Shown piece after piece: positions 1-9,257 of a DNA stretch of 64,000 bases. Below the pieces are notes generated by a model that was not told where the DNA came from, made no database searches, and worked only from the letters and a program-made list of their open reading frames with translations. A program made the translations under genes and the position numbers. The stretch lies in contig NC_017964.1 of NCBI RefSeq assembly GCF_000219915.2, forward strand, positions 3,844,001 through 3,908,000, read 5' to 3'. Each line of letters begins with the position of its first letter. Position 1 is the first letter of the stretch. The DNA is from Advenella kashmirensis WT001 (GTDB lineage: Bacteria > Pseudomonadota > Gammaproteobacteria > Burkholderiales > Burkholderiaceae_B).

Positions 1-131
1 GTCGCTCATGAGGGCGGGAGTATGCTTTGTGCTATGCACAATCATCCCTGACATTGATCATGGATCCTCTTGCCAATGGGAATCATCCACAAGGTAATTA
101 ATCCAGATCAACCGGGAACTTCAGCCAACAA

Positions 132-1283
132 ATGAAAATACTGTATACCAACTTTCACACCAGCCCCGGCATTGGGGGCCATACGTCTTACATTAGCAGG
201 TTGATCGCCGGCCTGGCCCCTCATCACGATATCGGCGTTGCCGTTCCTGCCCAAAGCGCCCTCTACCGTATTGCAAATGCAATGACCGGAGTCCAGACAT
301 ACGCCCAGGATTACCCCAGTAAACTACCCCAATTGCCAGCCGCAGCCGCTCACCTGCGCAATATTCTGCGCAACGGTCAATATGATGTAGTTCACGTTAA
401 CGGGACTGCGGATCACCGGCTGGTCATGCTTGCCATGCTGGGGTTGCGTCGCAAGCCTGCAATCATTTTCACCAAGCACAACGACCATGCAACCGACTCT
501 ATCGGCTCACGGCTGCGCGCCCGTTTCGGGACCGATCACTGCATTGCCGTATGTGATTTTGTCGCCGATCAGCTGGCTGGCGGCCCTTACGATCGGGCCG
601 GCATCACCACTGTGCACAATGGCATTAATACCGATTACTTCAGCGCCCACAACGGCGGCGATTTTCGCTCGATGCGCCAATCCATTCTGGGCTCAGCCGA
701 AGATTCTCGCATTCTGCTGGGCAGCAATGCAGGTACGACAGAGTACAAGGGCTGGATAGACATGGTGCGGGCGCTGGCGCAGCTGGACCCGCGCCAGATC
801 GATCGCCTGCATATTGCGGTCGCCGGCCCCCGCGCCCCGCAAAAACTGCTGGATGAAGTGCAACAACTGGGCATGAACAGGCACATCAGCTTCGTCGGCG
901 ATCTGGACGATGTCCGACCCTTTATCGCCGCCATCGATGTCGGTTTCGTCCTATCCTATCGTGTTGAAACAATATCATTCGCATGCCGTGAGATGATGGC
1001 CATGGGCAAACCGGTCATCGTGACCCGGCAAGGCGGGCTTCCCGAAAATATTGACGCCGACACGGACGGCTGGGTGATTCCCCCGCGCGATCCGCAAGCG
1101 TTGGCCGCCCTGCTGGCGCAAATTGTTCAGGGCCATTACGACCTGCGCGCTATGGGACTGGCGGCCCGCAGCAAAAGTGAACTGCGTTTCGACCAGGAAA
1201 AATTCATCAGCGCGACGGAAACTGTGTATCGCCAGGCTCTGCAAAGCCGCGCACGCCCACATCAGGCCGCAACCATTAGTTAG
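132..1283 (+). CDS. Family 4 glycosyltransferase
   Basis: A 383-residue GT-B fold glycosyltransferase that probably transfers a sugar from a nucleotide-sugar donor during cell-surface glycan assembly; donor and acceptor cannot be read from sequence. The N-terminal half opens with a beta strand and a glycine-rich turn (GIGGHTSYISRL, about residues 14-25), typical of GT4 acceptor domains. The C-terminal half has the GT4 donor-site block around residues 285-310 (SFACREMMAMGKPVIVTRQ, then GGLPENID). No signal peptide or membrane helix is seen, so it is cytosolic or peripheral. The start has no clear Shine-Dalgarno. It converges on the nuclease gene, the two stop codons overlapping. No other glycan genes are in view, so the role is open. 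Confidence 0.85.
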   Translation: MKILYTNFHTSPGIGGHTSYISRLIAGLAPHHDIGVAVPAQSALYRIANAMTGVQTYAQDYPSKLPQLPAAAAHLRNILRNGQYDVVHVNGTADHRLVMLAMLGLRRKPAIIFTKHNDHATDSIGSRLRARFGTDHCIAVCDFVADQLAGGPYDRAGITTVHNGINTDYFSAHNGGDFRSMRQSILGSAEDSRILLGSNAGTTEYKGWIDMVRALAQLDPRQIDRLHIAVAGPRAPQKLLDEVQQLGMNRHISFVGDLDDVRPFIAAIDVGFVLSYRVETISFACREMMAMGKPVIVTRQGGLPENIDADTDGWVIPPRDPQALAALLAQIVQGHYDLRAMGLAARSKSELRFDQEKFISATETVYRQALQSRARPHQAATIS

Positions 1284-1765
1284 CGTTGTTTCAGGCGACG
1301 CCACTGCCAGGGCGGTACCGGTTCTTTTTCAGCCCATAAGCCGCGACGCAGGCGTCGGGCCAGATCTTCCGCTTCGCAATACGCAGTGTCTGTAACATAG
1401 TTACGATAGGCCCATGCGTAGCCATTGGCTACCATTTGCATATTGATATTTTTTTGATCCAGATAAACGGTGCCAAGCACCCGTCCATAGCGGTCCCGCT
1501 CACCCGCCTGCACCATCACGGTCCTGCGATAAACGGCATCAGACAAAAACTTTTTGGCAGCGCGCCCATATGGCATGCCCGATTCCGGTGCGTCAATCTG
1601 AGCCATCCGGATTTTGTGCTGTTGCCTGGCCTGATCCAGGATGGTTAACGTATCGCCGTCAGAAACTCCTACTACCCAGCCTTCAAGCCAGGTGGCCGCG
1701 AACACCGACGGTGCCGGTGCGATCACAAGAATCGCTATCAGACAGCGCAATATTTCAGTTGTCAT
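1280..1765 (-). CDS. Secreted thermonuclease-like (SNase fold) protein
   Basis: A staphylococcal-nuclease-fold protein of about 161 residues, expected to cleave nucleic acid outside the cytoplasm. The start at 1765 follows an AGGA at suitable spacing and gives a hydrophobic signal peptide ending near SVFA. The SNase core is clear: DGDTLTI, then IRMAQIDAPE with the first catalytic Arg and the acidic ligand, then ERDRYGR with the second catalytic region, and NGYAWAYR. A basic, Trp-rich tail follows. The gene stands alone between a convergent glycosyltransferase and the sulfatase. Substrate preference (DNA or RNA) is not determined. Confidence 0.85.
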   Translation of the reverse strand: MTTEILRCLIAILVIAPAPSVFAATWLEGWVVGVSDGDTLTILDQARQQHKIRMAQIDAPESGMPYGRAAKKFLSDAVYRRTVMVQAGERDRYGRVLGTVYLDQKNINMQMVANGYAWAYRNYVTDTAYCEAEDLARRLRRGLWAEKEPVPPWQWRRLKQR

Positions 1766-1922
1766 TACATGTGATCCTGGCAACCAATTGCATCGCCAGT
1801 CAGACCCATGCTACAGATATATGTGCAGCCGCCTGCTGTATTGCTTACCGCCGCCAATGAGCTGCCAGGCCTGTTGTCCATCGCACAGGCCAATCCCGCT
1901 AAAGCCATCACGTCGAGCTCAC

Positions 1923-3484
1923 TTACCACTGCCCATAAAACACGCCGGCCTGCTTGTATTTATTCGTCTGTTTGTCCACTTCCTCTTCGGTCACGGTCGT
2001 GCGCCGTTTAAGGCCGGCAAACCAGTCCAGCAGCCGCTGTTTCATTTGTTGCCTGATCGGTTCGTAGTCTGGGTGATCCCCCAGATCATTAAATTCATGA
2101 GGATCATTCTGCAGGTCAAACAACTGGGGTCTTTCGGTACTCCAGTAAACATAACGCCACCGGTCTGTACGCACCGACCACGCCCGGCATTCGCCTGTGG
2201 ATTTGCCCAAGGTCAGTCTGGCCTCACGATAGCTGTAATCCAGTTCCGAAAAGACGCAATCGCGCCAGTCTATCGCCTGGTCGTGGACGAGCGACTGAAG
2301 CTGCCGTCCCTCAACTCGATGGGCAGGAATATGCATGTCCAGTGCCGCCAATATCGTTGGCACAATGTCCACGCTTTCCACCAGCCTTGATTCGCGTCGC
2401 CCACGGGTGGCATCGGCCTGCTCTGAAGGATCATAGATGATCAACGGCACCCGTTGCACGGCATCGTAGAACAGCTCCTTCTCGCCAAGCCAGTGATCGC
2501 CCAGCAGGTCGCCATGATCTGCAGTGATGATGACAAGTGTGTTATCCATCAGGCCCGCAGATTCCATGTAGCGAAAAGCCTGCCCAAATGGTCGTCCAGT
2601 TGCTTGATCAGTCCCTGATAAGCCGGACGCACCCGCGCCACACATTCGTCGCTGGAGAAACTGAGACTTTCCTCTTGCTGGCGATAGGCTTGCACCACCG
2701 GGTGCGCATGTTCTTTTTCATGCTCGGTCCGGCGCACGGGCAGACACTGCTGAGGCGTATACATTGCATGATACGGCGCCGGGGCCACATAAGGCCAGTG
2801 CGGTTTGACGTAACTCAAATGCATCACCCACGGTTTATCACCGGCCGATTGCATATACGATAGTGCGCAATTGGTCATATAGGCAGTTTCGGAATGCTCT
2901 TCTTTTACCCGGGCAGGAAAATTGACATTGCGCATATGCCAGCCGCTTTGCGCCTGGCCCTGGTCATCTTCTACCGCAATGACATAATCTGTCCATGGAT
3001 CCTTGCTATCGTAACCCTGCGCTTTCAGATACGCAGGATAACCGCTTTCTGCCCCGGGCTCATGATGACCGTCATAGCGGTCAAGCTGCACAAAGCCGCC
3101 TTGCCGCAAAAGCACGCCGAGCTCGCTCTGCCCATCGATATTCAAGCGCTCCAGCCCATGGTTATCCGGCATCACGTGGGTCTTGCCGGCAAGCACCAGA
3201 TCAATATCGCGTGCCTTCAGATACTCGCCCAGGGTCACTTCTTCAATGGACAAGGGCACACGATTCCATGTTGCGCCGTGCGTGGACGGATAGCGACCAG
3301 TGTAATAGCTCATCCGTGACGGGCCGCACACGCCCGAATTGACGAAGGCCTGCTCGAACAGGACGCCCCGCCTGGCAAGATTGTCAATATGCGTCGTCTG
3401 CAAATGCGGATGTCCATAACAACTCAGGTGATCGGCCCGCAGCTGATCGGCCATGATGAACAATACGTTTTTTACTTTTGCCAT
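1923..3484 (-). CDS. Sulfatase / phosphonate monoester hydrolase (frame broken)
   Basis: Alkaline-phosphatase-superfamily hydrolase, about 520 residues when the frame is restored. The metal-binding start (IMADQLRADHLSCYG) and the formylglycine signature CGPSRMSYYTGR (about residues 53-64) are intact; the Cys would be converted to formylglycine by a sulfatase-modifying enzyme not seen here. The C-terminal part carries the second metal site (ITADHGDLLGDH). The arrangement resembles arylsulfatases and phosphonate monoester hydrolases; sequence alone does not choose between sulfate esters and phosphonate monoesters. No signal peptide, so cytoplasmic. The frame breaks near 2574-2577 in a run of four A/T; one extra base rejoins GRLF to RYMESAGL. 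It starts 8 bases after the upstream Bug gene, so the two are probably cotranscribed. Confidence 0.85.
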
Positions 3485-3491
3485 TTCTTGT

Positions 3492-4466
3492 TTACTTGCC
3501 TACCTTGAAGCCGGAATCGCGAACTACCGGTTCCCATTGCTGCCTGAATGCATCAATGGCCTTGCGCGTTTGCTCGGCATTGGCCTGTACCGGAACGAGA
3601 TTGACCGAGCGGATTTCTTTCTGAACTGTCGCATCACCCATGACTTTACTGATGGCATCGCCCAGATACGTCACAACCTCGTCATCCATGGAGGACGGCG
3701 CAAAAACGGCATTCCAGCCTGTCGCGCGGATATCGATCCCGGACTCGTGAAATGGCGCAACATCGGGCAGGCTGTCGTCCCGCTTTTCGCTGGAAACACC
3801 CAGCACCTTCACCTTGCCGCTTTTGGCCATGGGAATGAAAGTATCCAGCGTATCGATGGCAACCGGAATATTGGCGCCCGCCAGATCTGTGAGCAATTGC
3901 GATGACCCTTTGTATCCGACAATTTCCGGCTTCAGCCCGAGTTTGTCGGCCAGCATGAGACCAAAAAAGTGCGGCAGGCTACCCGTTGCAGGCACGCCGA
4001 TGTTAAGCTGCTGCGGGTTGGCCTTGGCCCATTGCACGAACTGCTCGACTGTATTGACCTTGCTGGAGGCCGGCACGCCAAGCGCAAAACTATAGTCGGT
4101 GATAAGAGAGACTGGTTTGAAATCGGCTTGCGGGTTGTAATTGAGATCCGAAAAAACAATCGGCGCAATCACAGTGACCGCAGGGTTGCCCAACATCAGA
4201 ACGTTCACACCTTTTTTTGTATTTTTCAGGTCAGCCGCAGCAATCCTGCCTCCGCCCCCTGGTTTGTTTTCCACAATGACGGGAACCCCGATTTCCTTGG
4301 CCAGCGCCCTGGCCAGAATCCTCGCTGCGTTATCGCTTGCCCCGCCGGGAACATACCCGACCGTCAGGGTGACCGGCTCCGTAAACCTGGCCGGCTGCGC
4401 CCATGCGGTCAGCGTCGCCGGCAGCAACCCGGCAGCCAGCAACCATGGCCCGATACGTTTCAACAT
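3492..4466 (-). CDS. Bug-family (TctC) periplasmic binding protein
   Basis: About 324 residues. The start at 4466 has GGGAG just upstream and gives a signal peptide ending near AWAQ. The Bug-fold ligand loop (VGYVPGGASDNAARILARALAKE) and the VENKPGGGG strand follow directly, as usual in this family, and the C-terminus has the family-typical ending VVRDSGFKVGK. Bug proteins are periplasmic receptors for small carboxylates and related ligands, and are massively expanded in Bordetella and relatives, usually without TctAB permease genes beside them, as here. Tight linkage to the sulfatase suggests the ligand may be a sulfated or phosphonate organic acid; that is inference only. Confidence 0.9.
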   Translation of the reverse strand: MLKRIGPWLLAAGLLPATLTAWAQPARFTEPVTLTVGYVPGGASDNAARILARALAKEIGVPVIVENKPGGGGRIAAADLKNTKKGVNVLMLGNPAVTVIAPIVFSDLNYNPQADFKPVSLITDYSFALGVPASSKVNTVEQFVQWAKANPQQLNIGVPATGSLPHFFGLMLADKLGLKPEIVGYKGSSQLLTDLAGANIPVAIDTLDTFIPMAKSGKVKVLGVSSEKRDDSLPDVAPFHESGIDIRATGWNAVFAPSSMDDEVVTYLGDAISKVMGDATVQKEIRSVNLVPVQANAEQTRKAIDAFRQQWEPVVRDSGFKVGK

Positions 4467-4643
4467 TTGAGTCTCCCTATTTTCGTTATAGCCCATGTTG
4501 CGCCAGCCACAACCGGCGTGCACAGTAGCAACAGAGCATGGATAAGGTCATTATTCTAGCGGAATTGCCGGCAGATAGCGCGTATGAAACGGATCATTGG
4601 CGACGGGAAAGCCAGGAAAAACAGAAGGAGCGCCGTGCGCAGC

Positions 4644-5147
4644 TTAAGCTTTGGGGGCTGGGGGCTGGGGGCTGCCAGCAATTTCAATGAAGGGCCGGCC
4701 TGGCGCCCGCCTTAACGGTTGTTCCGCTGTGGACAAGTGCAGCAAATCGCGTAGCTCGCTACGTTGTCCCAGCAAGTCGTGCAATGTGTATTTATCCAGC
4801 ACGGCCAGAAATGCCTGGGTTGCTTCACGGAACATCGAGGGCAGTTTGCAGGGGCCTGCGATGGCACAGGACGAGCAATCGACCAGATCAATATCGCCTT
4901 CAGTATGACGCAGCAGTTGGCCTATGACGATTTGCTCTACGGGCAATCCCAACCTGATGCCCCCGTTGCGACCGCGCAGCGTTTCGATATAGCCCAATTG
5001 TCCCAAATGCTGTACCACCTTCATCAGGTGATTCTGGGAAATGTCGTAGGCACGTGCAATTTCGGCGATGGACGAAAGCCCATCGTCTCGCGAGCCCAGA
5101 AAAATCAGTACCCGCAGTGCGTAATCTGAGTATTGAGTCAGTCTCAT
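4644..5147 (-). CDS. nsrR: Rrf2-family nitric-oxide-sensing repressor NsrR
   Basis: A 167-residue Rrf2 regulator. The start at 5147 gives the canonical N-terminus MRLTQYSDYALRVL; the reading frame extends upstream but lacks conservation there. A winged helix-turn-helix (SIAEIARAYDISQNHLMKVVQHL) is followed by the wing with RGRNGGIRL, then three cysteines (CSSCAIAGPC, about residues 90-100) that would ligate an Fe-S cluster reacting with NO. Divergence from hmp and an NsrR-type box between them strongly supports NsrR over other Rrf2 members such as IscR. The tail after about residue 140 is Pro/Ala rich and probably disordered. Confidence 0.9.
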   Translation of the reverse strand: MRLTQYSDYALRVLIFLGSRDDGLSSIAEIARAYDISQNHLMKVVQHLGQLGYIETLRGRNGGIRLGLPVEQIVIGQLLRHTEGDIDLVDCSSCAIAGPCKLPSMFREATQAFLAVLDKYTLHDLLGQRSELRDLLHLSTAEQPLRRAPGRPFIEIAGSPQPPAPKA

Positions 5148-5231
5148 ATAGACCTCGGCATGCGCTTTTACTGTTGCAATAAATATGCAATATAACATTC
5201 ATCTGACTTGCATATTAAAATTATTTGCAAT

Positions 5232-5254
5232 AAGATGCATTTAAAATGAATGTT
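5232..5254. promoter_or_regulatory. NsrR operator between nsrR and hmp
   Basis: An 11-1-11 inverted repeat: left half AAGATGCATTT, right half AAATGAATGTT, which as reverse complement (AACATTCATTT) matches the left half at 9 of 11 positions. The left half is identical to the classic NsrR half-site consensus. It lies 167 bases before the hmp start and 85 bases before the nsrR start, so it could control both. A weaker, differently spaced copy may sit near 5185-5209, close to the nsrR start. Confidence 0.8.
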
Positions 5255-5420
5255 ATAAAGACAATGGCGGCTCCCAGTCCCCACATGTACCGCGAACACA
5301 TCTGAAATATCTACATGTGAAATTTTCATATCTGTCATTGTCCAGGCCATGCTTTTCATTGATCGCCCGACCGCAACGCTGTCGGGCTGAGCCACCCCAC
5401 CCACTACAGGAGCTCCTGCT

Positions 5421-6644
5421 ATGTCTCAACCCGCCGTTACCGCCCTGGATCCCGATACCATCCGCATTGTAAAAGCCACCGTGCCTGCCTTGCAGACGCA
5501 TGGTGCAGCCATTACTGCAAAAATGTATGACCGGCTTTTCAAGGATGAACATATTCGTAACCTGTTCAATCACGCGAACCAGGCCAATGGCCAACAAATC
5601 AATGCGCTGGCGGGGGCCATTTTGGCTTATGCGGAAAATATCGACAATCTGGGTGCATTGCTGCCAGCGGTCGAGCGCATCGCACACAAGCATGTCGGGT
5701 TCCACATTCTGCCCGAGCACTATCCCTACGTGGCTACAGCGCTGCTGGGCGCGATCAAGGATGTACTGGGCCAAGCCGCTACAGATGAAATACTTCAGGC
5801 CTGGGGCCAGGCCTACTGGTTCCTGGCTGGCATTCTGCAAAACAGGGAAAGCGCGCTGCGCGAGACCATAGAGCAGGCACCTGGCGGCTGGACCGGCTGG
5901 CGCGACTTTGTGGTCAGCGAAAAGATTCGTGAAAGCAGCACCATTACCTCATTCATTTTGCGGCCGGTCGACGGCGGGCCGGTTATCCGGCATAAGCCCG
6001 GCCAATACATTACTTTTCGCTTTAACGCACCGGAGCAAGCCGGCATCAAGCGCAACTACTCCATTTCCTGCGCTCCCAATGATCAGTACTATCGGATTTC
6101 CGTCAAGCGTGCACAAGACAGCCAGGGCGGTTCACGCTTCATGCACGATCACGTCCGGGTCGGTACCACACTTGAAATAACACCACCGGCAGGCGACTTT
6201 TATCTGCCTGACAGCCCCGTACGGCCGATTGTATTGCTCTCGGGCGGTGTGGGCCTGACACCCATGGTCAGCATGCTTGAGACCATTTATCAACAACACC
6301 CGCAGCTACACGTGCATTACGTGCACAGCACGATGAACAGCCAGACCCATGCCATGGGCCAGCATGTGCAGACGCTGGCCCACAAACTGGCCCATACAAA
6401 AGTGTCGACCTTCTATAGCGAGCCGCAGGCTACCGACCTGGCTGGAGAAAATCACGACGTATCGGGCATGATTTCGCTTGACTGGCTGACCCGCAACACT
6501 CCGGTACAGGACGCGGATTATTACATTTGCGGCCCTAAGGAGTTCATGCGGGTGTTTGTCAACGGGCTGGCTGCCAAAGGCGTACCCGCGGAGCGCATTC
6601 ATTACGAATTCTTCGGTCCGACCGACGAACTGCTTGCCGCCTGA
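5421..6644 (+). CDS. hmp: Flavohaemoprotein, nitric oxide dioxygenase
   Basis: A 407-residue cytosolic flavohaemoglobin that converts NO plus O2 to nitrate with NAD(P)H, and can reduce NO slowly without oxygen. Domains in order: globin (about 1-140) with the proximal-His helix region AHKHVGFHILPEHYPYV; FAD-binding ferredoxin-reductase domain (about 150-260) with RNYSISCAP; NAD-binding domain (about 265-400) with LLSGGVGLTPMVSML and the C-terminal YICGPKEFM and FFGP. The start has AGGAG upstream. Length is normal. It is divergent from nsrR with an NsrR box between, so it should be derepressed by NO. Confidence 0.97.
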   Translation: MSQPAVTALDPDTIRIVKATVPALQTHGAAITAKMYDRLFKDEHIRNLFNHANQANGQQINALAGAILAYAENIDNLGALLPAVERIAHKHVGFHILPEHYPYVATALLGAIKDVLGQAATDEILQAWGQAYWFLAGILQNRESALRETIEQAPGGWTGWRDFVVSEKIRESSTITSFILRPVDGGPVIRHKPGQYITFRFNAPEQAGIKRNYSISCAPNDQYYRISVKRAQDSQGGSRFMHDHVRVGTTLEITPPAGDFYLPDSPVRPIVLLSGGVGLTPMVSMLETIYQQHPQLHVHYVHSTMNSQTHAMGQHVQTLAHKLAHTKVSTFYSEPQATDLAGENHDVSGMISLDWLTRNTPVQDADYYICGPKEFMRVFVNGLAAKGVPAERIHYEFFGPTDELLAA

Positions 6645-6937
6645 GATGTACTTGCGCGGGCAAGCAGTGCACTGCGATGTTCCGCAAGGACCCACCTGGC
6701 AAGCGCAATCAGTTATTGCCACTGGCCCGACAAGCCTGCAGTGGCTCCGCACCTCTCCTACTGCACCTACAGGTTGCGTGAACGGGGCGAGCAGCATCAG
6801 CGGCTGACCAGGCTTTATGGCGGGCGCAATACCCGCGCTCGCTGTATATCGCAGCAGCTTGCATACCCCGGGATATAATCGGATAACGTAATCAACACGC
6901 CAGGGCACAACATGTCCTGGCCGCGCACCCGGGTCAT
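6645..6937. other. Intergenic stretch with no gene seen
   Basis: Between hmp and the TRIC-like gene. Small inverted repeats occur just after hmp (CTTGC-GCGG-GCAAG near 6651-6664, CAGTGCACTG just after), but without a T-run. No convincing coding sequence. Confidence 0.5.
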
Positions 6938-7558
6938 ATGATTATCCTGTCCGTACTTTATGTCGTCGCTATTATTGCCGAATCCATGACCGCTGCGCTG
7001 GCGGCCGGTCGCCGCAGCATGGACTGGCTCGGCGTGTGCCTGCTGGGATGTATTACTGCGTTGGGCGGCGGATCAGTTCGGGATATTGTTCTGGACCATC
7101 ATCCATTGACCTGGGTTGCGCATCCGCATTATCTGATCATCACCACCGTGGCTGCCCTGGCCACCATCGCGGTGGCGCGCATCATGCATCGCCTATATCA
7201 CCTGTTTCTATTCCTGGACGCAGTGGGGCTCGTCGTATTTACCATCATCGGCTGCAATGTGGCGCTGGAGCTGAAGCTGCCGTTGGTAATTGTGATTATT
7301 TCGGGGATGCTCACCGGCTGCGTGGGCGGCGTTCTGCGCGATATCCTGTGCAACGATATCCCTCTGCTGTTTCGCAGCGAACTGTATGCAAGCGTATCGA
7401 TCATGACCGGCTTGTTGTATGTTGCCGGCCTGCATTTTGGTCTGAATCATGAGCTGGTCATGACCATTGCGCTGCTGTCGGGTCTGAGCCTGCGTATGCT
7501 GGCCTTGCGCTTCAAGTGGAATATGCCCAAATTCATTTACAACCGCGATGGGCACTGA
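6938..7558 (+). CDS. TRIC-type (UPF0126) membrane protein
   Basis: A 206-residue integral membrane protein with about seven hydrophobic segments and an internal repeat. Each repeat carries the family hallmark: GGGSVRD near residue 43 and GGVLRD near residue 131, with LDAVGLVVFTIIG between. This is the bacterial YicG/trimeric intracellular cation channel family; prokaryotic members form trimeric K+/monovalent cation channels. Length is standard. It stands alone downstream of hmp with a 293-base gap, so it is probably a separate unit. Confidence 0.85.
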   Translation: MIILSVLYVVAIIAESMTAALAAGRRSMDWLGVCLLGCITALGGGSVRDIVLDHHPLTWVAHPHYLIITTVAALATIAVARIMHRLYHLFLFLDAVGLVVFTIIGCNVALELKLPLVIVIISGMLTGCVGGVLRDILCNDIPLLFRSELYASVSIMTGLLYVAGLHFGLNHELVMTIALLSGLSLRMLALRFKWNMPKFIYNRDGH

Positions 7559-7599
7559 GCGTTCGAGCGCAGGAAGGCGGACAGCTCTGTAGCCGGGCG

Positions 7600-7618
7600 A
7601 CGCCTACGGCGTTTCCAA
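7600..7618 (+). terminator. Possible weak terminator after the TRIC-like gene
   Basis: A short hairpin (ACGCC-TAC-GGCGT, 7600-7612) followed by TTCC and, some ten bases on, CGTTTTT. It is in the right place, but the stem is only five pairs. Confidence 0.35.
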
Positions 7619-7774
7619 CCGTTTTTACCCTAGTAAATACCCCTACGCCCACAGGCAAAGCCGCCGCGTGGATCCATAGATTACGCCCATCTGGCTCTGT
7701 ATCTGCTGCTTTATTACCTGTACATTCGTCTCCCAAAGCAAAAATAATAAAAGCGTGTATACAGGAGACAATTG

Positions 7775-9193
7775 ATGGATATTGAAAGTAAAAACCAGCT
7801 GCAGCACTCGTTAAAGCCGCGGCATATGTCAATGATTGCACTTGGCGGTGTGATCGGAGCCGGGCTGTTTGTTGGCAGTTCGGTCGTGGTAAAAAATGCA
7901 GGCCCGGCGGCCCTTATTTCGTTTCTGATTACCGGCATCCTGATTATTCTGGTCATGCGCATGCTCGGCGAAATGGCTTCCTCGCTACCGGTCGTCGGCT
8001 CGTTTTACGAATACGCCCGCAGCGCTTTCCGCGAGCAACCTGGCAAGGCCGAGTTTGCCGGCTTTATGACCGGCTGGATGTACTGGTACTTCTGGGTGAT
8101 TGTGGTGGCGATCGAAGCGATTGCCGGCGCCAAGCTCATCCAGTTCTGGCTGCCCAATATTCCTTCCTGGGAAATCAGTCTCACGCTGATGGCCGTTCTG
8201 ACCGTTACCAATCTGTTCTCGGTCAAATCCTATGGAGAATTCGAGTTCTGGTTCTCCTCGATCAAGGTGGCCGCGATTGTGGTGTTTCTGTTTCTGAGCG
8301 GGCTGTTCCTGCTGGGTATGTGGCCCAACCATCAGGCGGTGGGGCTGGGTGAAATGCTCAATCACGGCGGCTTCATGCCCAATGGCTGGGGGCCCGTACT
8401 ATCCGGCGCCGTCGCGGCAACAGGCTTTTATTTCGGCGCGGAAATTGTCACCATTGCCGCTGCAGAAACTGCCGATCCGGCCAAGTCCGTGGCCAAGGCA
8501 ACTAATTCGGTTATCAGCCGCGTGCTATTCTTTTATGTCGGTTCGGTATTTTTCGTCGTCTGCCTGGTGCCCTGGAACTCCGAGGCCATCTCCACCCCTT
8601 ATGTAAGCGCACTGCAGGTCATGCAGATCCCTTACGCACCGCACATCATGAACGCAGTCATTCTGGTGGCCGTGCTCTCATGTCTGAACTCAGGCCTTTA
8701 TGCCGCTTCTCGCATGATATTTGCCCTAACCCGCAACGGTGATGCACCACAGGCGCTGGCCCGCGTGTCGGAAAACGGTGTGCCGATACGCGCCATTATT
8801 TTTTCCACGCTGTTCGGCTATGCGGCTATTGTCGTGTCTTACTACTCCCCCGACGGTATTTTTCCATTTCTCGTGGAGTCTTATGGCACGGTGGCATTGG
8901 TGGTCTATATCCTGATTGCCGTATCCCACATCAGGTTGCGCAGAAGAATGGAACAGAACTGCCCCGAACGTATCCGGGTTCGCATGTGGTGCTTTCCGTA
9001 TCTGAGTTATCTGGCCATTGCCGGTATGCTCAGCATCCTTGGCGCCATGGCGTTTTTGCCCGAGCAGAAAAAGGCGTTCTGGTTCGGCCTGATCAGTCTT
9101 GTTATCTGCGCGCTAGGCTTTCTATTGTCCAGATACTGGCGCAAGGAAAAGACATTTGAACCAGCGATCACTCGCGGAGTGCTGGAACGCTAG
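7775..9193 (+). CDS. Amino acid permease, GabP-like APC family
   Basis: A 472-residue, 12-helix transporter of the amino acid-polyamine-organocation superfamily, expected to import an amino acid by proton symport across the inner membrane. The first helix has the APC substrate loop GGVIGAGLFVGSS (about residues 23-35), and the conserved FYFGAEIVTIAAAETADP lies near residue 220. Overall it looks closest to the GABA permease / AnsP-CycA group; the exact substrate is uncertain. The ATG at 7775, one codon after a possible TTG start, has AGGAGA at good spacing. No catabolic gene adjoins it, so context does not define the substrate. Confidence 0.85.
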   Translation: MDIESKNQLQHSLKPRHMSMIALGGVIGAGLFVGSSVVVKNAGPAALISFLITGILIILVMRMLGEMASSLPVVGSFYEYARSAFREQPGKAEFAGFMTGWMYWYFWVIVVAIEAIAGAKLIQFWLPNIPSWEISLTLMAVLTVTNLFSVKSYGEFEFWFSSIKVAAIVVFLFLSGLFLLGMWPNHQAVGLGEMLNHGGFMPNGWGPVLSGAVAATGFYFGAEIVTIAAAETADPAKSVAKATNSVISRVLFFYVGSVFFVVCLVPWNSEAISTPYVSALQVMQIPYAPHIMNAVILVAVLSCLNSGLYAASRMIFALTRNGDAPQALARVSENGVPIRAIIFSTLFGYAAIVVSYYSPDGIFPFLVESYGTVALVVYILIAVSHIRLRRRMEQNCPERIRVRMWCFPYLSYLAIAGMLSILGAMAFLPEQKKAFWFGLISLVICALGFLLSRYWRKEKTFEPAITRGVLER

Positions 9194-9254
9194 TACAACA
9201 GGATCAGGCACAAGACCGTTACCTGATCCCCGTCCGATCCCTTGTACTTTTATT
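9192..9254 (+). terminator. Nested hairpin after the permease gene
   Basis: An outer stem AGTACAA (9192-9198) with TTGTACT (9242-9248) encloses an inner stem GGATCAGG (9201-9208) with CCTGATCC (9222-9229); TTTATT follows the outer stem. It sits between the convergent permease and SSB-like genes and could serve both. Confidence 0.5.
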
Positions 9255-9257
9255 CAC

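Noticed and set aside
6651..6676. Hairpins just after hmp as a terminator
   Set aside because: Stems are short and there is no T-run on either strand.
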